Positions 1 through 8,153 of a DNA stretch of 49,637 bases are shown here, one piece after another. A model generated the notes under the pieces. That model was given only the letters and a program-made list of their open reading frames with translations, was not told where the DNA came from and made no database searches. Made by a program: the position numbers and the translations under genes. Source of the stretch: an uncultured Flavobacteriales bacterium (GTDB lineage Bacteria; Bacteroidota; Bacteroidia; Flavobacteriales_E; Vicingaceae); assembly GCA_905479915.1 (NCBI GenBank), contig CAJQOH010000018.1, forward strand, positions 1-49,637, in the 5' to 3' direction. Positions within the stretch are counted from its first letter, which is position 1. Each line of letters opens with the position of its first letter.

Positions 1-325
1 TGGCTGTACAAGTACAATAACAAAGACAGCAATTGTAACCGGTGAGTACGGTATTTTTGTTCCAAATGCATTTACCCCTGATAACGATGACCTTAATGAA
101 GGTTTCCATCCAAAAGGATTTGGTATTGATGCTGATGATTACTCTTTCTTTATTTTCGATCGTTGGGGAGAATTAATTTATGAAACACATACAAAATTCA
201 ATGCTTGGGACGGATCTTACAAAGGTGAAATTGTTCAAAATGGAGTTTATGTTTGGAAATTAGACTTTAAGGATATAAACGGTCAAGATCATTCCAAAGT
301 TGGTCATGTAAATATTGTAAGGTAA
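1..325 (+). CDS. T9SS type-B (gliding motility-associated) C-terminal sorting domain, 5' truncated
   Basis: The reading frame is open from base 2 and ends at TAA 323-325, so this is only the last 107 residues of a larger protein. The sequence VPNAFTPDNDDLNEGFHP, then FDRWGELIYET, NAWDGSYKG and NGVYVWKL, is the classic 'gliding motility-associated C-terminal domain' (CHU_C / T9SS type B sorting signal). The domain directs large surface or secreted proteins through the type IX secretion system across the outer membrane. The functional part of the protein lies outside the window, so its role cannot be given. I am very sure of the domain. Confidence 0.93.
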   Translation, partial: GCTSTITKTAIVTGEYGIFVPNAFTPDNDDLNEGFHPKGFGIDADDYSFFIFDRWGELIYETHTKFNAWDGSYKGEIVQNGVYVWKLDFKDINGQDHSKVGHVNIVR

Positions 326-441
326 AGTTTGGCAAGATTAATGAAGGTAAGATCTTAAAACTGAGGGGAAAACGCATTAGTGATTAACATTACCATGTTA
401 ACACTTAATTTGTTTTCAAGATTCTCAGCTAAGAAAAAGTT

Positions 442-449
442 TACTTTTG
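442..449 (+). promoter_or_regulatory. -7 promoter box TACTTTTG
   Basis: TACTTTTG matches the Bacteroidota -7 consensus TAnnTTTG and ends 13 bases before the ATG at 463. I see no TTG at the usual -33 distance. The same octamer recurs upstream of other genes in the window. Confidence 0.5.
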
Positions 450-462
450 TTTTATTAGTTAT

Positions 463-735
463 ATGTCAAACAACACTAAACATAACGAGAAAGACACTCA
501 AAAATCTCATCTTAAGGATATTTTCTCTATCAATGATTTAAGAGAAAAAGATTATCAAGATATTGATTTACTCCCTAACGAACGTTTGGCATTAAAGAAT
601 TATGATCGTTACCGAATTGCTGAATTAAACAAGCAAACATCAGAAGATAAATTTCATAACAAGTACATGCAACTTCAAGTAATGGCTAATCTAAGTCCAT
701 TCGAAGAGTTTTTAAAGGAAGAGTACTTTAGCTAA
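463..735 (+). CDS. Small hypothetical protein (90 aa)
   Basis: This is a 90-residue soluble, highly charged protein, rich in Lys, Asp, Glu and Asn, with no signal peptide or membrane segment. A likely helical middle part reads LPNERLALKNYDRYRIAEL and the C-terminal end is FEEFLKEEYFS. I do not recognise the family. It is probably a real gene because a good -7 box precedes it, its codon use is like its neighbours, and it fills a gap between two T9SS genes on the same strand. It is separated by 137 bases from the preceding gene and by 76 from the next, so it probably has its own transcript. Confidence 0.6.
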   Translation: MSNNTKHNEKDTQKSHLKDIFSINDLREKDYQDIDLLPNERLALKNYDRYRIAELNKQTSEDKFHNKYMQLQVMANLSPFEEFLKEEYFS

Positions 736-811
736 AGAGCTACCGTTCATCAAATAATACCTGCCGTATCTATTTATTTTTTATCTTTACGTGATATCAA
801 AATAAATTACT

Positions 812-1888
812 ATGAAAAAAATATACTTAACCCTAATTACACTTTTAAGTTTATCTGCTATATCAATAGCACAACCTATACTAACCCCAGCAAACTTTAC
901 ACCTTCTGTAGGTGACCTTCAACTTTATTATGTTGCAGATACAAATACAGTAATAGATAATACTACAGGAGCCAATGTTATCTTTGATTATAGTAACATG
1001 GCAGGGTACGGTTTAACCCAAACACAATACATTGTAAATCCAACTACTACAACTTTTGCTTCAGACTTTACCAGTTCTACTACAGCTGACACAACTGGAG
1101 GGTTTGCTATTAATAAAAACTATTCTCAAGTTCATGGAACTGATAGTATTACAAAAACAGGTATAGTTGCTAATATTCCTACTTATGGAACTGTAGTTGG
1201 AAAATACGATGTAGATCCAGAAATAACAATGAAGTTTCCTTTTAGCTATCCAAACACATACTTCGACAATTACTCAGGATCTTTTACAGTAAGTGGTGTA
1301 ACAGCAAATGGCGCTGGAAATGCAACTGTTAATGCAGATGCATGGGGAACATTGTTATTGCCTCATGGAGTTTCAATTGATTCAGTATTAAGAGTAAAAA
1401 CATCTGAATATTTAATAACAGACACTATTGTAATTCCATTTGTTATTACAATTAATCCAATCACTGTTATCGGAGAGAATATTAATTACTACAAACCTAG
1501 TTTAAGTAAGTTTCCTTTACTTTCAATAGTTAATGGGTCTTATACACAAGACAACAATATTATAGATACGAGTAGTGCTTTTATTTGTCAATATCCACTT
1601 GGTACTGTTGGTATTAATGAAGTGAATAGTAACATCAATACTACTGTTTTTCCAAACCCAACAAATAAAGATGTTACAACACTGTCTTTTGATTTAGAAG
1701 AGCAAGCAAATATTAATGCTACGCTTTTAAATAGTTTAGGGCAAAACGTAAAAACTATATTTAATGGAGTTTTACCTAAAGGGAGCAACAAAATGAATAT
1801 TGAACTTTCCAACTTAAGTAAAGGGTTATATTTTATCAATCTAACTGTTGATGGTAAAACTACAACAACAAAACTTTTAGTCGAATAA
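812..1888 (+). CDS. Secreted protein with T9SS type-A sorting domain
   Basis: The 358-residue product starts with a signal peptide (MKKIYLTLITLLSLSAISIAQ) and ends with a Por-type T9SS sorting domain of about 80 residues, recognisable by VFPNPTNKDVTTLSFDLEE, then NSLGQNVKTI and GLYFINLTVDGK. The region between (about residues 22-265) is rich in Thr, Asn and Val and looks beta-structured. It matches no family I can name. Two cues suggest an extracellular beta-sandwich protein: tandem TTTT/STTAD stretches, and hydroxyl-rich strands such as TVSGVTANGAGNATVNA. It should be exported by Sec and then by T9SS to the cell surface or medium. A strong terminator follows directly. Confidence 0.88.
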   Translation: MKKIYLTLITLLSLSAISIAQPILTPANFTPSVGDLQLYYVADTNTVIDNTTGANVIFDYSNMAGYGLTQTQYIVNPTTTTFASDFTSSTTADTTGGFAINKNYSQVHGTDSITKTGIVANIPTYGTVVGKYDVDPEITMKFPFSYPNTYFDNYSGSFTVSGVTANGAGNATVNADAWGTLLLPHGVSIDSVLRVKTSEYLITDTIVIPFVITINPITVIGENINYYKPSLSKFPLLSIVNGSYTQDNNIIDTSSAFICQYPLGTVGINEVNSNINTTVFPNPTNKDVTTLSFDLEEQANINATLLNSLGQNVKTIFNGVLPKGSNKMNIELSNLSKGLYFINLTVDGKTTTTKLLVE

Positions 1889-1906
1889 GTTATTTTTAAT
1901 CTAAAC

Positions 1907-1940
1907 AAAAAAAGGAGTTCTAAAGAGAACTCCTTTTTTT
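1907..1940 (+). terminator. Rho-independent terminator
   Basis: The stem GGAGTTC (1914-1920) pairs with GAACTCC (1927-1933) around a 6-base loop. A run of seven T follows (1934-1940) and seven A precede the stem (1907-1913). It lies 18 bases after the stop codon of the secreted protein gene. Confidence 0.9.
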
Positions 1941-1989
1941 ATACTATAACTTTTCTTTTAACGTTTATAATAGAAATAAACAATCTATT

Positions 1990-2100
1990 ATGATACAACA
2001 AATCCTAGAATTTCTCGAGAAATGTGAGCACTGGTTCAATGCTCACTTTGGTTGGTTTTTTATAAATGGAAGAAAGGAAAATGAAAGGCTAAACTCCTAA
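1990..2100 (+). CDS. Candidate 36-aa small protein
   Basis: An ATG-started frame encodes 36 residues: MIQQILEFLEKCEHW, then FNAHFGWFFING and a charged tail RKENERLNS. It looks like an amphipathic helix followed by an aromatic WFNAHFGWFF core, which is unusual for random sequence. I have an impression of similar short proteins in Bacteroidota but cannot confirm it. It lies 49 bases beyond the terminator of the preceding gene. Its stop codon ends exactly one base before the stop codon of the convergent methyltransferase gene, which suggests that a compact genome has preserved this frame. I see no clear -7 box. Confidence 0.5.
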   Translation: MIQQILEFLEKCEHWFNAHFGWFFINGRKENERLNS

Positions 2101-2619
2101 TCATTTCAAAACAAGTTGCCTTACCGCTTCAAACAACACAACTGAAGCAGACTGCACAACATTCATAGAAAAGCTCTCTCCAATCATTGGAATGTGAACA
2201 GACGTTTCACAATTCGTTACCACACCATCCTCCATTCCTGTAGTTTCATTTCCAAAAAAGAAACAAAAAGGACTCTGTATATCTTTAAACTCAAAATCAT
2301 TTAAAGCAACCGATTCAGAAGTTGTATCTACAGCAATTTTCAAAATATTTTTTGGAAGGCTTCCCCAGAGTTGCTCCTCAGTAACAAACGTCCATTCTAT
2401 TTTATTAAATGAAGTTGTTGCATTTCTTTTAATTTTTGAAGTTTTATAATCAGCTTCATCTCCAACAAAAAAGACTTTTTTTACGCCAAAATTATCACAG
2501 ACACGAAGCAATGCCCCTAAATTTTCTGCTGAAGAAAACTTCCATGCAATCACAATTGGAGGGTTATTCCAGCCAGCCGTTTCGTGCTGATTAAAATAAG
2601 TTTGATTATCAATTTTCAT
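2101..2619 (-). CDS. TrmH/SpoU-family RNA 2'-O-methyltransferase
   Basis: The 172-residue product carries the SpoU (SPOUT) signature motifs in order: motif 1 near NLGALLRVCDNFGVKKVFFVG with Asn and Arg, motif 2 FFGNETTGM, and motif 3 IPMIGESFSMNVVQSASVVL. SpoU enzymes transfer a methyl group from S-adenosylmethionine to a ribose 2'-OH in tRNA or rRNA. The target cannot be told from sequence. I chose ATG 2617-2619 because it overlaps the stop codon of the upstream aldehyde dehydrogenase gene in a TAATG junction, typical of translational coupling. The frame continues to a TTG at 2634, which is less likely. The length suits a catalytic domain alone, with no N-terminal RNA-binding domain. Confidence 0.9.
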   Translation of the reverse strand: MKIDNQTYFNQHETAGWNNPPIVIAWKFSSAENLGALLRVCDNFGVKKVFFVGDEADYKTSKIKRNATTSFNKIEWTFVTEEQLWGSLPKNILKIAVDTTSESVALNDFEFKDIQSPFCFFFGNETTGMEDGVVTNCETSVHIPMIGESFSMNVVQSASVVLFEAVRQLVLK

Positions 2620-4061
2620 TATAATTTTATACAAACATTCTTTGGCTCAGTAAAGAATTCAAAAGCATTAAAGCCGCCTTCACGACCAACACCAGATGCT
2701 TTAACACCTCCGAAAGGAGTTCTTAAATCTCTTAACAACCAAGTGTTTACCCAAACAATACCTGAATGTAATTGTGCAGCAACATTATGTGCTTTAGTAA
2801 TATCTTGCGTCCAAACAGTAGCAGCCAAACCATATTTAGTACTATTTGCCATTTGTAAAACTTCTTCTAAAGTGTCAAAAGGCATAATTGTAACAACTGG
2901 TCCAAAAATTTCTTCTTGATTTGTTCTACAATCAAAAGATAAACCTTCAATTATTGTTGGAGCAATGTACCATCCGTTTTTTTGATCTCCATCTAATTTT
3001 ACTTGATGACCTCCTGTTAAAACAGTCCCCCCTTCTTCTTGAGCTATATCAACATAACTCAACACTTTTTCCATGTGAGATTGAGAAACTACAGCACCCA
3101 ATTTACTTTCAGCATCAAAAGGGTTACCTACTTTCAATTGCTTTGTTTTCTCAACAAAAGCATCTCGAAATTTCTCATAAATACCTCTCTGTACAAATAT
3201 TCTTGAACCACATAAACAAATCTGTCCTTGATTCGCAAAAGAAGAATGCATTGTTGTACCTAAAGCTTTTTCAAAATCACAATCATCAAAAATAATATTG
3301 GGATTTTTACCCCCTAACTCTAAAGATAATTTCTTAAACATTGGAGCTGCAGTCCTTGCAATTTCGGCACCTGTAACAGTTCCTCCAGTAAAAGAAATTA
3401 CAGGAATATCTGTATGTTTTGTAATAGCAGCACCAACCTTATGGCCTAATCCGTGAACAATATTTAACACTCCTTTTGGTAAACCTGCTTCAATACATAA
3501 TTCTGATAACAAATAAGCCGTGTATGGTGTTACCTCTGAAGGTTTTGCAACAACGGTATTTCCTATCGCTAGTGCAGGAGCAATTTTCCAACTAAACAAA
3601 TACAAAGGCAAATTCCACGGAGAAATACATCCACAAACACCTATCGGTTCCCTAGTAGTATAGTTGATCGCTGTATCTTCCATCTGATGAGCTTCGGAAG
3701 CATAATGCAATACACCAGTAGCATAAAAATTAAAGTTAGCTGCAGCTCTTGGAATATCAACTCGCTTAGCCAAACTTAACGGTTTACCATTATCTCTTGA
3801 TTCGGCCTCAGCAAAACGATCTAAATTGTCTTCAATTAAATGAGCCAACTTTTGTAATATTCTTGCTCTTTTCTCTTTTGGAGTCTTGCTCCACTCGGGA
3901 AATGCAGCTTTAGCAGCTTTTGTAGCTATTTCAACATCATTCTCATCAGAATCAGGAATTAAAGAATAAACGGTTCCAATAGATGGGTTATAATTGTCAA
4001 TATAATTTCCAGAAACAGGAGCTACCATTTCTCCATTAATGTAATTTGCTATCTTTTCCAT
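2619..4061 (-). CDS. Aldehyde dehydrogenase, 2-aminomuconate/2-hydroxymuconate semialdehyde type
   Basis: This 480-residue NAD(P)-dependent aldehyde dehydrogenase has the catalytic Glu in LSLELGGKNPNII and the catalytic Cys in FANQGQICLCGSR, plus the cofactor-site segments ISPWNLPLYLFSWKIAPAL, KPSEVTPYTAYLL and ISFTGGTVTG. The pattern TREPIGVCGCISPWNLPLYL and the length fit the ALDH8 / aminomuconate-semialdehyde dehydrogenase group, which oxidises 2-aminomuconate 6-semialdehyde in the kynurenine pathway. The two preceding enzymes of that route are encoded near 41.5-43.5 kb, which supports the assignment. The start ATG 4059-4061 gives MEKIANYINGEMVAP, the family N-terminus. A longer TTG-started frame to 4121 adds residues with no family match. 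It is divergent from the ArsR gene and coupled to the methyltransferase gene. Confidence 0.88.
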   Translation of the reverse strand: MEKIANYINGEMVAPVSGNYIDNYNPSIGTVYSLIPDSDENDVEIATKAAKAAFPEWSKTPKEKRARILQKLAHLIEDNLDRFAEAESRDNGKPLSLAKRVDIPRAAANFNFYATGVLHYASEAHQMEDTAINYTTREPIGVCGCISPWNLPLYLFSWKIAPALAIGNTVVAKPSEVTPYTAYLLSELCIEAGLPKGVLNIVHGLGHKVGAAITKHTDIPVISFTGGTVTGAEIARTAAPMFKKLSLELGGKNPNIIFDDCDFEKALGTTMHSSFANQGQICLCGSRIFVQRGIYEKFRDAFVEKTKQLKVGNPFDAESKLGAVVSQSHMEKVLSYVDIAQEEGGTVLTGGHQVKLDGDQKNGWYIAPTIIEGLSFDCRTNQEEIFGPVVTIMPFDTLEEVLQMANSTKYGLAATVWTQDITKAHNVAAQLHSGIVWVNTWLLRDLRTPFGGVKASGVGREGGFNAFEFFTEPKNVCIKL

Positions 4062-4129
4062 AATTCGATTTTGAAGGATAAAATTAGCTATTTTAAGATG
4101 ATATCGACCGTCCAAATACAATTAAACAC

Positions 4130-4162
4130 ATATAGCTTTTTATATATATAGTTTTTTATATA
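4130..4162 (+). repeat. Tandem direct repeat, putative ArsR operator
   Basis: ATATAGCTTTTTATATA (4130-4146) is repeated with one change at 4146-4162 (C to T at its seventh base), giving a 16-base period. The pair lies directly upstream of and overlapping the -7 box of the ArsR gene, where a repressor would sit. It also lies within the divergent space to the aldehyde dehydrogenase gene. Operator function is inferred from position only. Confidence 0.5.
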
Positions 4163-4168
4163 CATTTG
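4161..4168 (+). promoter_or_regulatory. -7 promoter box of the sulfur operon
   Basis: TACATTTG fits the Bacteroidota consensus TAnnTTTG and ends 21 bases before the ATG of the ArsR gene. It partly overlaps the second copy of the 17-base repeat, so DNA binding there would block transcription. Confidence 0.55.
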
Positions 4169-4189
4169 CATGGATTATTTTGAATCCTT

Positions 4190-4477
4190 ATGATAGCAAT
4201 AAATAAATTAGAAAATGCTTCGGAAATGCTAAAAGCGATAGCACATCCCGTTAGAATTTCCATTGTTGAGATGCTTGGTTCTAATAAACAGTTAACTGTT
4301 ACTGAAATTTACGAATCTTTAAACATAGAGCAAGCAGTAGCTTCTCATCATTTAAGTATCATGAAAAATAAAGGAATACTGTTATCGGAACGTTCTGGGA
4401 AGAATAGTTATTATTCTCTCAAACATCAAAGTTTATCTGAAATAATTACTTGCATCGATAAATGCCAAAGCTGCTAA
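4190..4477 (+). CDS. ArsR/SmtB-family transcriptional regulator with C-terminal Cys cluster
   Basis: This 95-residue winged-helix protein has the ArsR pattern: AIAHPVRISIVEML (helix 2-3), then TVTEIYESLNIEQAVASHHL with the recognition helix, and ILLSERSGKNSYYSL (wing). It is the first gene of the sulfane-sulfur operon and probably its autoregulated repressor. Known persulfide sensors of this fold (SqrR, BigR) use one Cys in helix 2 and one in the last helix. Here helix 2 has no Cys, and all three Cys (C88, C92, C95) lie in the last eight residues as CIDKCQSC. The ligand may therefore be persulfide or a metal bound at a different site. The stop lies one base before the ATG of the next gene. 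Confidence 0.9.
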   Translation: MIAINKLENASEMLKAIAHPVRISIVEMLGSNKQLTVTEIYESLNIEQAVASHHLSIMKNKGILLSERSGKNSYYSLKHQSLSEIITCIDKCQSC

Positions 4478-4478
4478 T

Positions 4479-5279
4479 ATGGAATTAGAAATTATAGGAT
4501 ATATATGTGCCATTTTAGTTGGCCTTTCTTTAGGTTTAATTGGTGGTGGTGGATCCATTTTAACAGTGCCTATTCTTGTCTATTTACTCGGTGTTGAAGC
4601 AGCTGATACGGCTCCAGCTTACTCATTATTTGTTGTTGGAACAGCAAGCCTAATAGGAGCAACTATTAAATACAAAGAAGGCTTTGTAAACATGAAAACT
4701 GCTGTTATTTTTGGATTACCAGCTATTGCAGCTGTCTATTTTACGAGAAGAATCTTAGTACCTGCAATCCCTGACAACATATTTACCATTGATGATTTCA
4801 TCTTTACAAAACGAATTTTTGTAATGGGATTATTTGCTGTATTAATGATAGTAGCTTCAATTTCTATGATTAAAGGGCGAAAAGATGTTGAGCAACAAGA
4901 CGATAAAAAATTTAATTACCCTTTAATTTTAATTGAAGGAGCTATTGTTGGGGTTATAACCGGCTTAGTTGGTGCTGGAGGAGGATTCATTATAATTCCA
5001 GCACTAGTAATGTTAAGTGGATTATCCATGAAAAAAGCGGTAGGAACATCTTTAGCCATTATTGCTGCAAAGTCATTGTTCGGATTTTTAGGAGACCTAT
5101 CAGTAATAGAAATAGATTGGAAATTATTATTAAGCTTTACAGCCTTTGCTGTTAGTGGAATTTTTATTGGAAACAAACTGTCACATAAAATAGACGGATC
5201 AAAACTTAAAAAAGGATTTGGTTGGTTTGTTCTAATAATGGGAACATACATATTTATAAAAGAAATATTTTTAAATTAA
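4479..5279 (+). CDS. TauE/SafE-family sulfite/anion exporter
   Basis: The 266-residue protein is an integral membrane protein with about eight hydrophobic segments arranged as two homologous halves. Each half starts with a glycine-rich motif: LIGGGGSILTVPILVYLLG near residue 20 and GLVGAGGGFIIIPALVML near residue 160. This is the DUF81 / TauE/SafE family, whose members move sulfite, sulfoacetate or related anions. In Staphylococcus aureus a TauE gene stands in the same operon as the persulfide dioxygenase CstB, as here. The likely job is export of sulfite made by the downstream dioxygenase. Spacing to both neighbours is one to four bases, so it is co-transcribed. Confidence 0.9.
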   Translation: MELEIIGYICAILVGLSLGLIGGGGSILTVPILVYLLGVEAADTAPAYSLFVVGTASLIGATIKYKEGFVNMKTAVIFGLPAIAAVYFTRRILVPAIPDNIFTIDDFIFTKRIFVMGLFAVLMIVASISMIKGRKDVEQQDDKKFNYPLILIEGAIVGVITGLVGAGGGFIIIPALVMLSGLSMKKAVGTSLAIIAAKSLFGFLGDLSVIEIDWKLLLSFTAFAVSGIFIGNKLSHKIDGSKLKKGFGWFVLIMGTYIFIKEIFLN

Positions 5280-5283
5280 TACA

Positions 5284-6699
5284 ATGTACGTAGAACAATT
5301 ATTTACGCAATGTTTAGCCGAGATGGCTTACTATATCGAATCAAATGGAGAAGCTGTAATTATAGATCCTCTAAGAGAGCCTACAACATACCTTGAATTA
5401 GCAAAAAGTAGAAATGCAAAAATTAAATATGTGTTTTTAACACATTTTCATGCTGACTTTGTATCCGGGCACGTAGATTTAGCGAAACAATCTGGAGCAA
5501 CCATTGTCTTTGGACCAAATGCCAAAACAGAATTTAGCTTTCATTCTGGAAAAGACAATGAAGAATTCAAAATTGGAAACATTACATTGAAGCTACTTCA
5601 TACACCAGGACATACAATGGAATCATCATCTTATTTATTGATAGATGAAAACGGAGATACACCCTGTATTTTTACTGGAGACTGCTTATTTATTGGTGAT
5701 GTAGGGAGACCTGATTTAGCGGTTAAATCTGATTTGACAGAAACTGATTTAGCAGAACACTTATTTGATTCTTTAAGAAACAAAATTATGCCTTTATCAG
5801 ATGATATTACTGTTTATCCAGCACATGGAGCAGGATCCTCTTGTGGAAAAAATATGAGTTCTGAAACTTTTGATACACTTGGCAATCAAAAAGAAACAAA
5901 TTATGCACTAAGAGCTGATATGACAAAGGAAGAATTTGTTAAAGAAGTAACTACCGGTTTACTTCCTCCTCCACAATATTTCCCTAAAAATGTTGGGATG
6001 AACAAAGGTGTAAATAAAACATACGATGCAATAATAGATGATGCTAATAAACCACTTGCTCTTTCAGATTTTGAAAGTTTAGCAGCTAAATCAAACACAT
6101 TGATCTTAGATGTTAGATATGAAGATGATTTTGTTAAAGGATTCATAAAGAATGCTATCTTTTTTGGTATTGATGGAACTTTCGCTTCGTGGGTAGGAAC
6201 ACTAATTGAAGATTTAAATACACCTATACTTTTAGTTTGTCCTGAAGGAAGAGAGCACGAAACGATTACACGACTATCTAGAGTTGGGTTCGATAATGTT
6301 CAAGGATATTTAAAAGGAGGATTTAAAACGTGGAAGGATGCAGACAAAGAGATAGACACTATAGAAAGTATTTCTCCGCAAGATTTTGCACAAAATTATT
6401 ACTCAAAAGATATTAAAGTGTTAGATGTTAGAAAGGTTTCTGAATATGATTCGGAGCACATTGAACACAACCATGTTTCTAATTTACCTTTAGCTGATAT
6501 AGCTAAAAACCATACCGAATTGAACAAAACTGAAGATTATTACATTCATTGTAGAGGTGGATATCGTTCAGTCATTTTCTCATCTATATTAAAACGAAAA
6601 GGGTTTGCTAATCCTGTTAATATTGAAGGTGGGTTTGAAGTATTGAAAGAAATTGATCCAATTAAATTAACGGCATTTATTTGCCCATCAGAATTATGA
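5284..6699 (+). CDS. Persulfide dioxygenase-rhodanese fusion (CstB/ETHE1-like)
   Basis: The 471-residue protein joins an N-terminal metallo-beta-lactamase domain to two rhodanese domains. The first has the ETHE1 persulfide dioxygenase pattern: [11 protein letters not shown] (H54, H56, D58), [27 protein letters not shown] and [11 protein letters not shown]. The first rhodanese domain (about 260-350) has Cys319 in LLVCPEGRE. The second (about 375-460) has Cys423 in the active loop HCRGGYRS. This order matches S. aureus CstB, which oxidises a persulfide to sulfite and combines it with more persulfide to give thiosulfate. Proteins of this type bind Fe(II) and act in the cytoplasm. In CstB the middle rhodanese domain is degenerate, whereas here it keeps a Cys. 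The stop overlaps the next ATG. Confidence 0.93.
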   Translation: MYVEQLFTQCLAEMAYYIESNGEAVIIDPLREPTTYLELAKSRNAKIKYVFLTHFHADFVSGHVDLAKQSGATIVFGPNAKTEFSFHSGKDNEEFKIGNITLKLLHTPGHTMESSSYLLIDENGDTPCIFTGDCLFIGDVGRPDLAVKSDLTETDLAEHLFDSLRNKIMPLSDDITVYPAHGAGSSCGKNMSSETFDTLGNQKETNYALRADMTKEEFVKEVTTGLLPPPQYFPKNVGMNKGVNKTYDAIIDDANKPLALSDFESLAAKSNTLILDVRYEDDFVKGFIKNAIFFGIDGTFASWVGTLIEDLNTPILLVCPEGREHETITRLSRVGFDNVQGYLKGGFKTWKDADKEIDTIESISPQDFAQNYYSKDIKVLDVRKVSEYDSEHIEHNHVSNLPLADIAKNHTELNKTEDYYIHCRGGYRSVIFSSILKRKGFANPVNIEGGFEVLKEIDPIKLTAFICPSEL

Positions 6700-7241
6700 A
6701 TCTAATAACAGATCCCTGGCCCTGGTATATTTCTGGACCTTTAATAGGTTTAACAGTTCCGCTATTATTACTAATTGGAAACAAAAGGTTAGGAATTTCT
6801 TCAAGTCTAAAACATTTATGTGCCGCTTGTATTCCTAAAGGAAAAATTGAGCTATTCAATTATGATTGGAAAGCTCAATCTTGGAATTTATTTTTTGTTT
6901 TAGGTCTTATTTTAGGAGGCTTGACTCTTAATATTTTAACTGATCTTGATTATCAAGTATCAATAGCTGATAGCACTAAAACAGATTTAATTGAATTTGG
7001 GGTTTCTGATTTTAAAGGACTTTTTCCTAAAGAACTATTCTATTGGAAACCAAGTAATATCTGGGTTCTAATCATTGGAGGCTTCTTTGTTGGTTTTGGG
7101 TCTCGTTATGCAAATGGATGCACTTCAGGGCATGCAATTATGGGGCTATCATTATTAAAACCAGGCTCTCTTATTGCCGTTATTGGCTTTTTTATTGGAG
7201 GATTGATTATAACTCACCTAATTTATCCATTCATTTATTAA
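6696..7241 (+). CDS. YeeE/YedE-family thiosulfate transporter, N-terminal half
   Basis: The 181-residue membrane protein has several transmembrane segments and the YeeE/YedE (DUF395) signature [18 protein letters not shown] near residue 140. A second Cys pair, LCAAC, lies near residue 45. YeeE (TsuA) of other bacteria is one longer polypeptide that passes thiosulfate along pore cysteines. Here the transporter is divided between this gene and the next. I chose ATG 6696-6698 because it overlaps the TGA stop of the dioxygenase gene (ATGA), and upstream in-frame codons lie inside that gene. It probably imports or salvages thiosulfate, which links to the rhodaneses in the same operon. Confidence 0.9.
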   Translation: MNLITDPWPWYISGPLIGLTVPLLLLIGNKRLGISSSLKHLCAACIPKGKIELFNYDWKAQSWNLFFVLGLILGGLTLNILTDLDYQVSIADSTKTDLIEFGVSDFKGLFPKELFYWKPSNIWVLIIGGFFVGFGSRYANGCTSGHAIMGLSLLKPGSLIAVIGFFIGGLIITHLIYPFIY

Positions 7242-7244
7242 CGT

Positions 7245-7658
7245 ATGAAACACTTAAAATACGTCTTAGCAGGAATGCTCTTTGGAATAGTTTTAATTAA
7301 ATCCGAAGCTGTCTCTTGGTTTAGAATTCAAGAGATGTTTCGTTTCCAATCTTTTCATATGTATGGCATAATTGGATCTGCAGTTATAGTAGGAATAACA
7401 AGCATCCTTCTTATTAAAAAATTCAACCTAAAAACATTTAACAACGAAAAAATTGACCTATCGTTAAATCCTCCAAAAAAAGTAAACACCTTATTGGGCG
7501 GAATTATTTTTGGCTTTGGTTGGGCTTTAATAGGAGGTTGTCCAGGCCCTCTTTACGCATTGGTAGGTGCTGGAAACATAATATATCTTATTCCAATCGC
7601 TGGATTAATTCTAGGGACAATGGTATACGGAATCATTAAAAATAAATTACCACACTAA
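7245..7658 (+). CDS. YeeE/YedE-family thiosulfate transporter, C-terminal half
   Basis: The 137-residue membrane protein has about four transmembrane segments and the second-half YeeE/YedE motif GFGWALIGGCPGPLYALVG near residue 90, with the conserved Cys in GGCPGP. It begins three bases after the preceding half-transporter gene, so the two are made together and probably form one pore as a heteromer or heterodimer. Split YeeE pairs next to rhodanese or metallo-beta-lactamase genes are common in Bacteroidota and Proteobacteria. The substrate is inferred as thiosulfate or another sulfane-sulfur compound from homology and operon context. Confidence 0.9.
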   Translation: MKHLKYVLAGMLFGIVLIKSEAVSWFRIQEMFRFQSFHMYGIIGSAVIVGITSILLIKKFNLKTFNNEKIDLSLNPPKKVNTLLGGIIFGFGWALIGGCPGPLYALVGAGNIIYLIPIAGLILGTMVYGIIKNKLPH

Positions 7659-7668
7659 AATCAAAATT

Positions 7669-7941
7669 ATGAGTTACGAAAACATTAATGTAAAAGAAGC
7701 AACAATTATAGATGTAAGGGAGCCTTCTGAATGTGCTGAGGGTATGATAGAAAGTTCTATTAACATCCCTCTTGGAGATGTTCCAAATAAAATTGAAGAA
7801 TTAAAAGCAATGAAAAAACCACTGGTTTTATGTTGTAGATCAGGAAATAGAAGTGGACAAGCTGCTCAATTTTTAACAGCAAACGGATTAGAAGAAGTAT
7901 ATAACGGTGGTACTTGGCAAGAAGTTAATGCTAAACTATGA
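7669..7941 (+). CDS. Single-domain rhodanese
   Basis: The 90-residue cytoplasmic protein is one rhodanese domain. It contains IIDVREPSECAEGMI near the start, the substrate loop INIPLGDVP and the active-site loop LCCRSGNRSGQAA, in which the second Cys is the sulfur acceptor. Rhodaneses carry sulfane sulfur from thiosulfate or persulfide to acceptors such as cyanide, thioredoxin, glutathione-like thiols or protein cysteines. It follows the transporter by ten bases, and its stop overlaps the ATG of the next gene (ATGA). It probably receives thiosulfate-derived sulfur in the same pathway as the persulfide dioxygenase. Confidence 0.93.
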   Translation: MSYENINVKEATIIDVREPSECAEGMIESSINIPLGDVPNKIEELKAMKKPLVLCCRSGNRSGQAAQFLTANGLEEVYNGGTWQEVNAKL

Positions 7942-8153
7942 TAAACCTTATTTCAACATATAAAATTCCACTTGTTGTTGCCTTTTTAGGTGCTCTTGTA
8001 GGTTTTCTATATTGGAATTTTATAGGCTGCTCTACTGGCACATGTGGCATAACCGCAAATTGGGAATCAAGCATGGGGTTTGGAGCTATTATGGGTTGGT
8101 TTGTCGGAGATATTGCTAAAGATAAAACAAGAAAATTAAAAAATGATGAATAA
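7938..8153 (+). CDS. Small two-helix membrane protein, DUF6132-like
   Basis: The 71-residue protein has a transmembrane helix (IPLVVAFLGALVGFLYW), a short loop with two cysteines (GCSTGTCGIT), a second hydrophobic helix (SMGFGAIMGWFVGDI) and a basic/acidic tail. The pattern resembles small Bacteroidota proteins that I recall as DUF6132, found near rhodanese genes. No biochemical role is known to me. The CSTGTC pair beside the membrane suggests handling of sulfur or a redox role, but this is inference. It is coupled to the rhodanese genes on both sides by overlaps of 4 and about 11 bases. Confidence 0.75.
   Translation: MINLISTYKIPLVVAFLGALVGFLYWNFIGCSTGTCGITANWESSMGFGAIMGWFVGDIAKDKTRKLKNDE

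Noticed and set aside
4062-4121. TTG-started extension of the aldehyde dehydrogenase
   Set aside because: The added residues do not match the family, and the ATG at 4061 gives the normal N-terminus.
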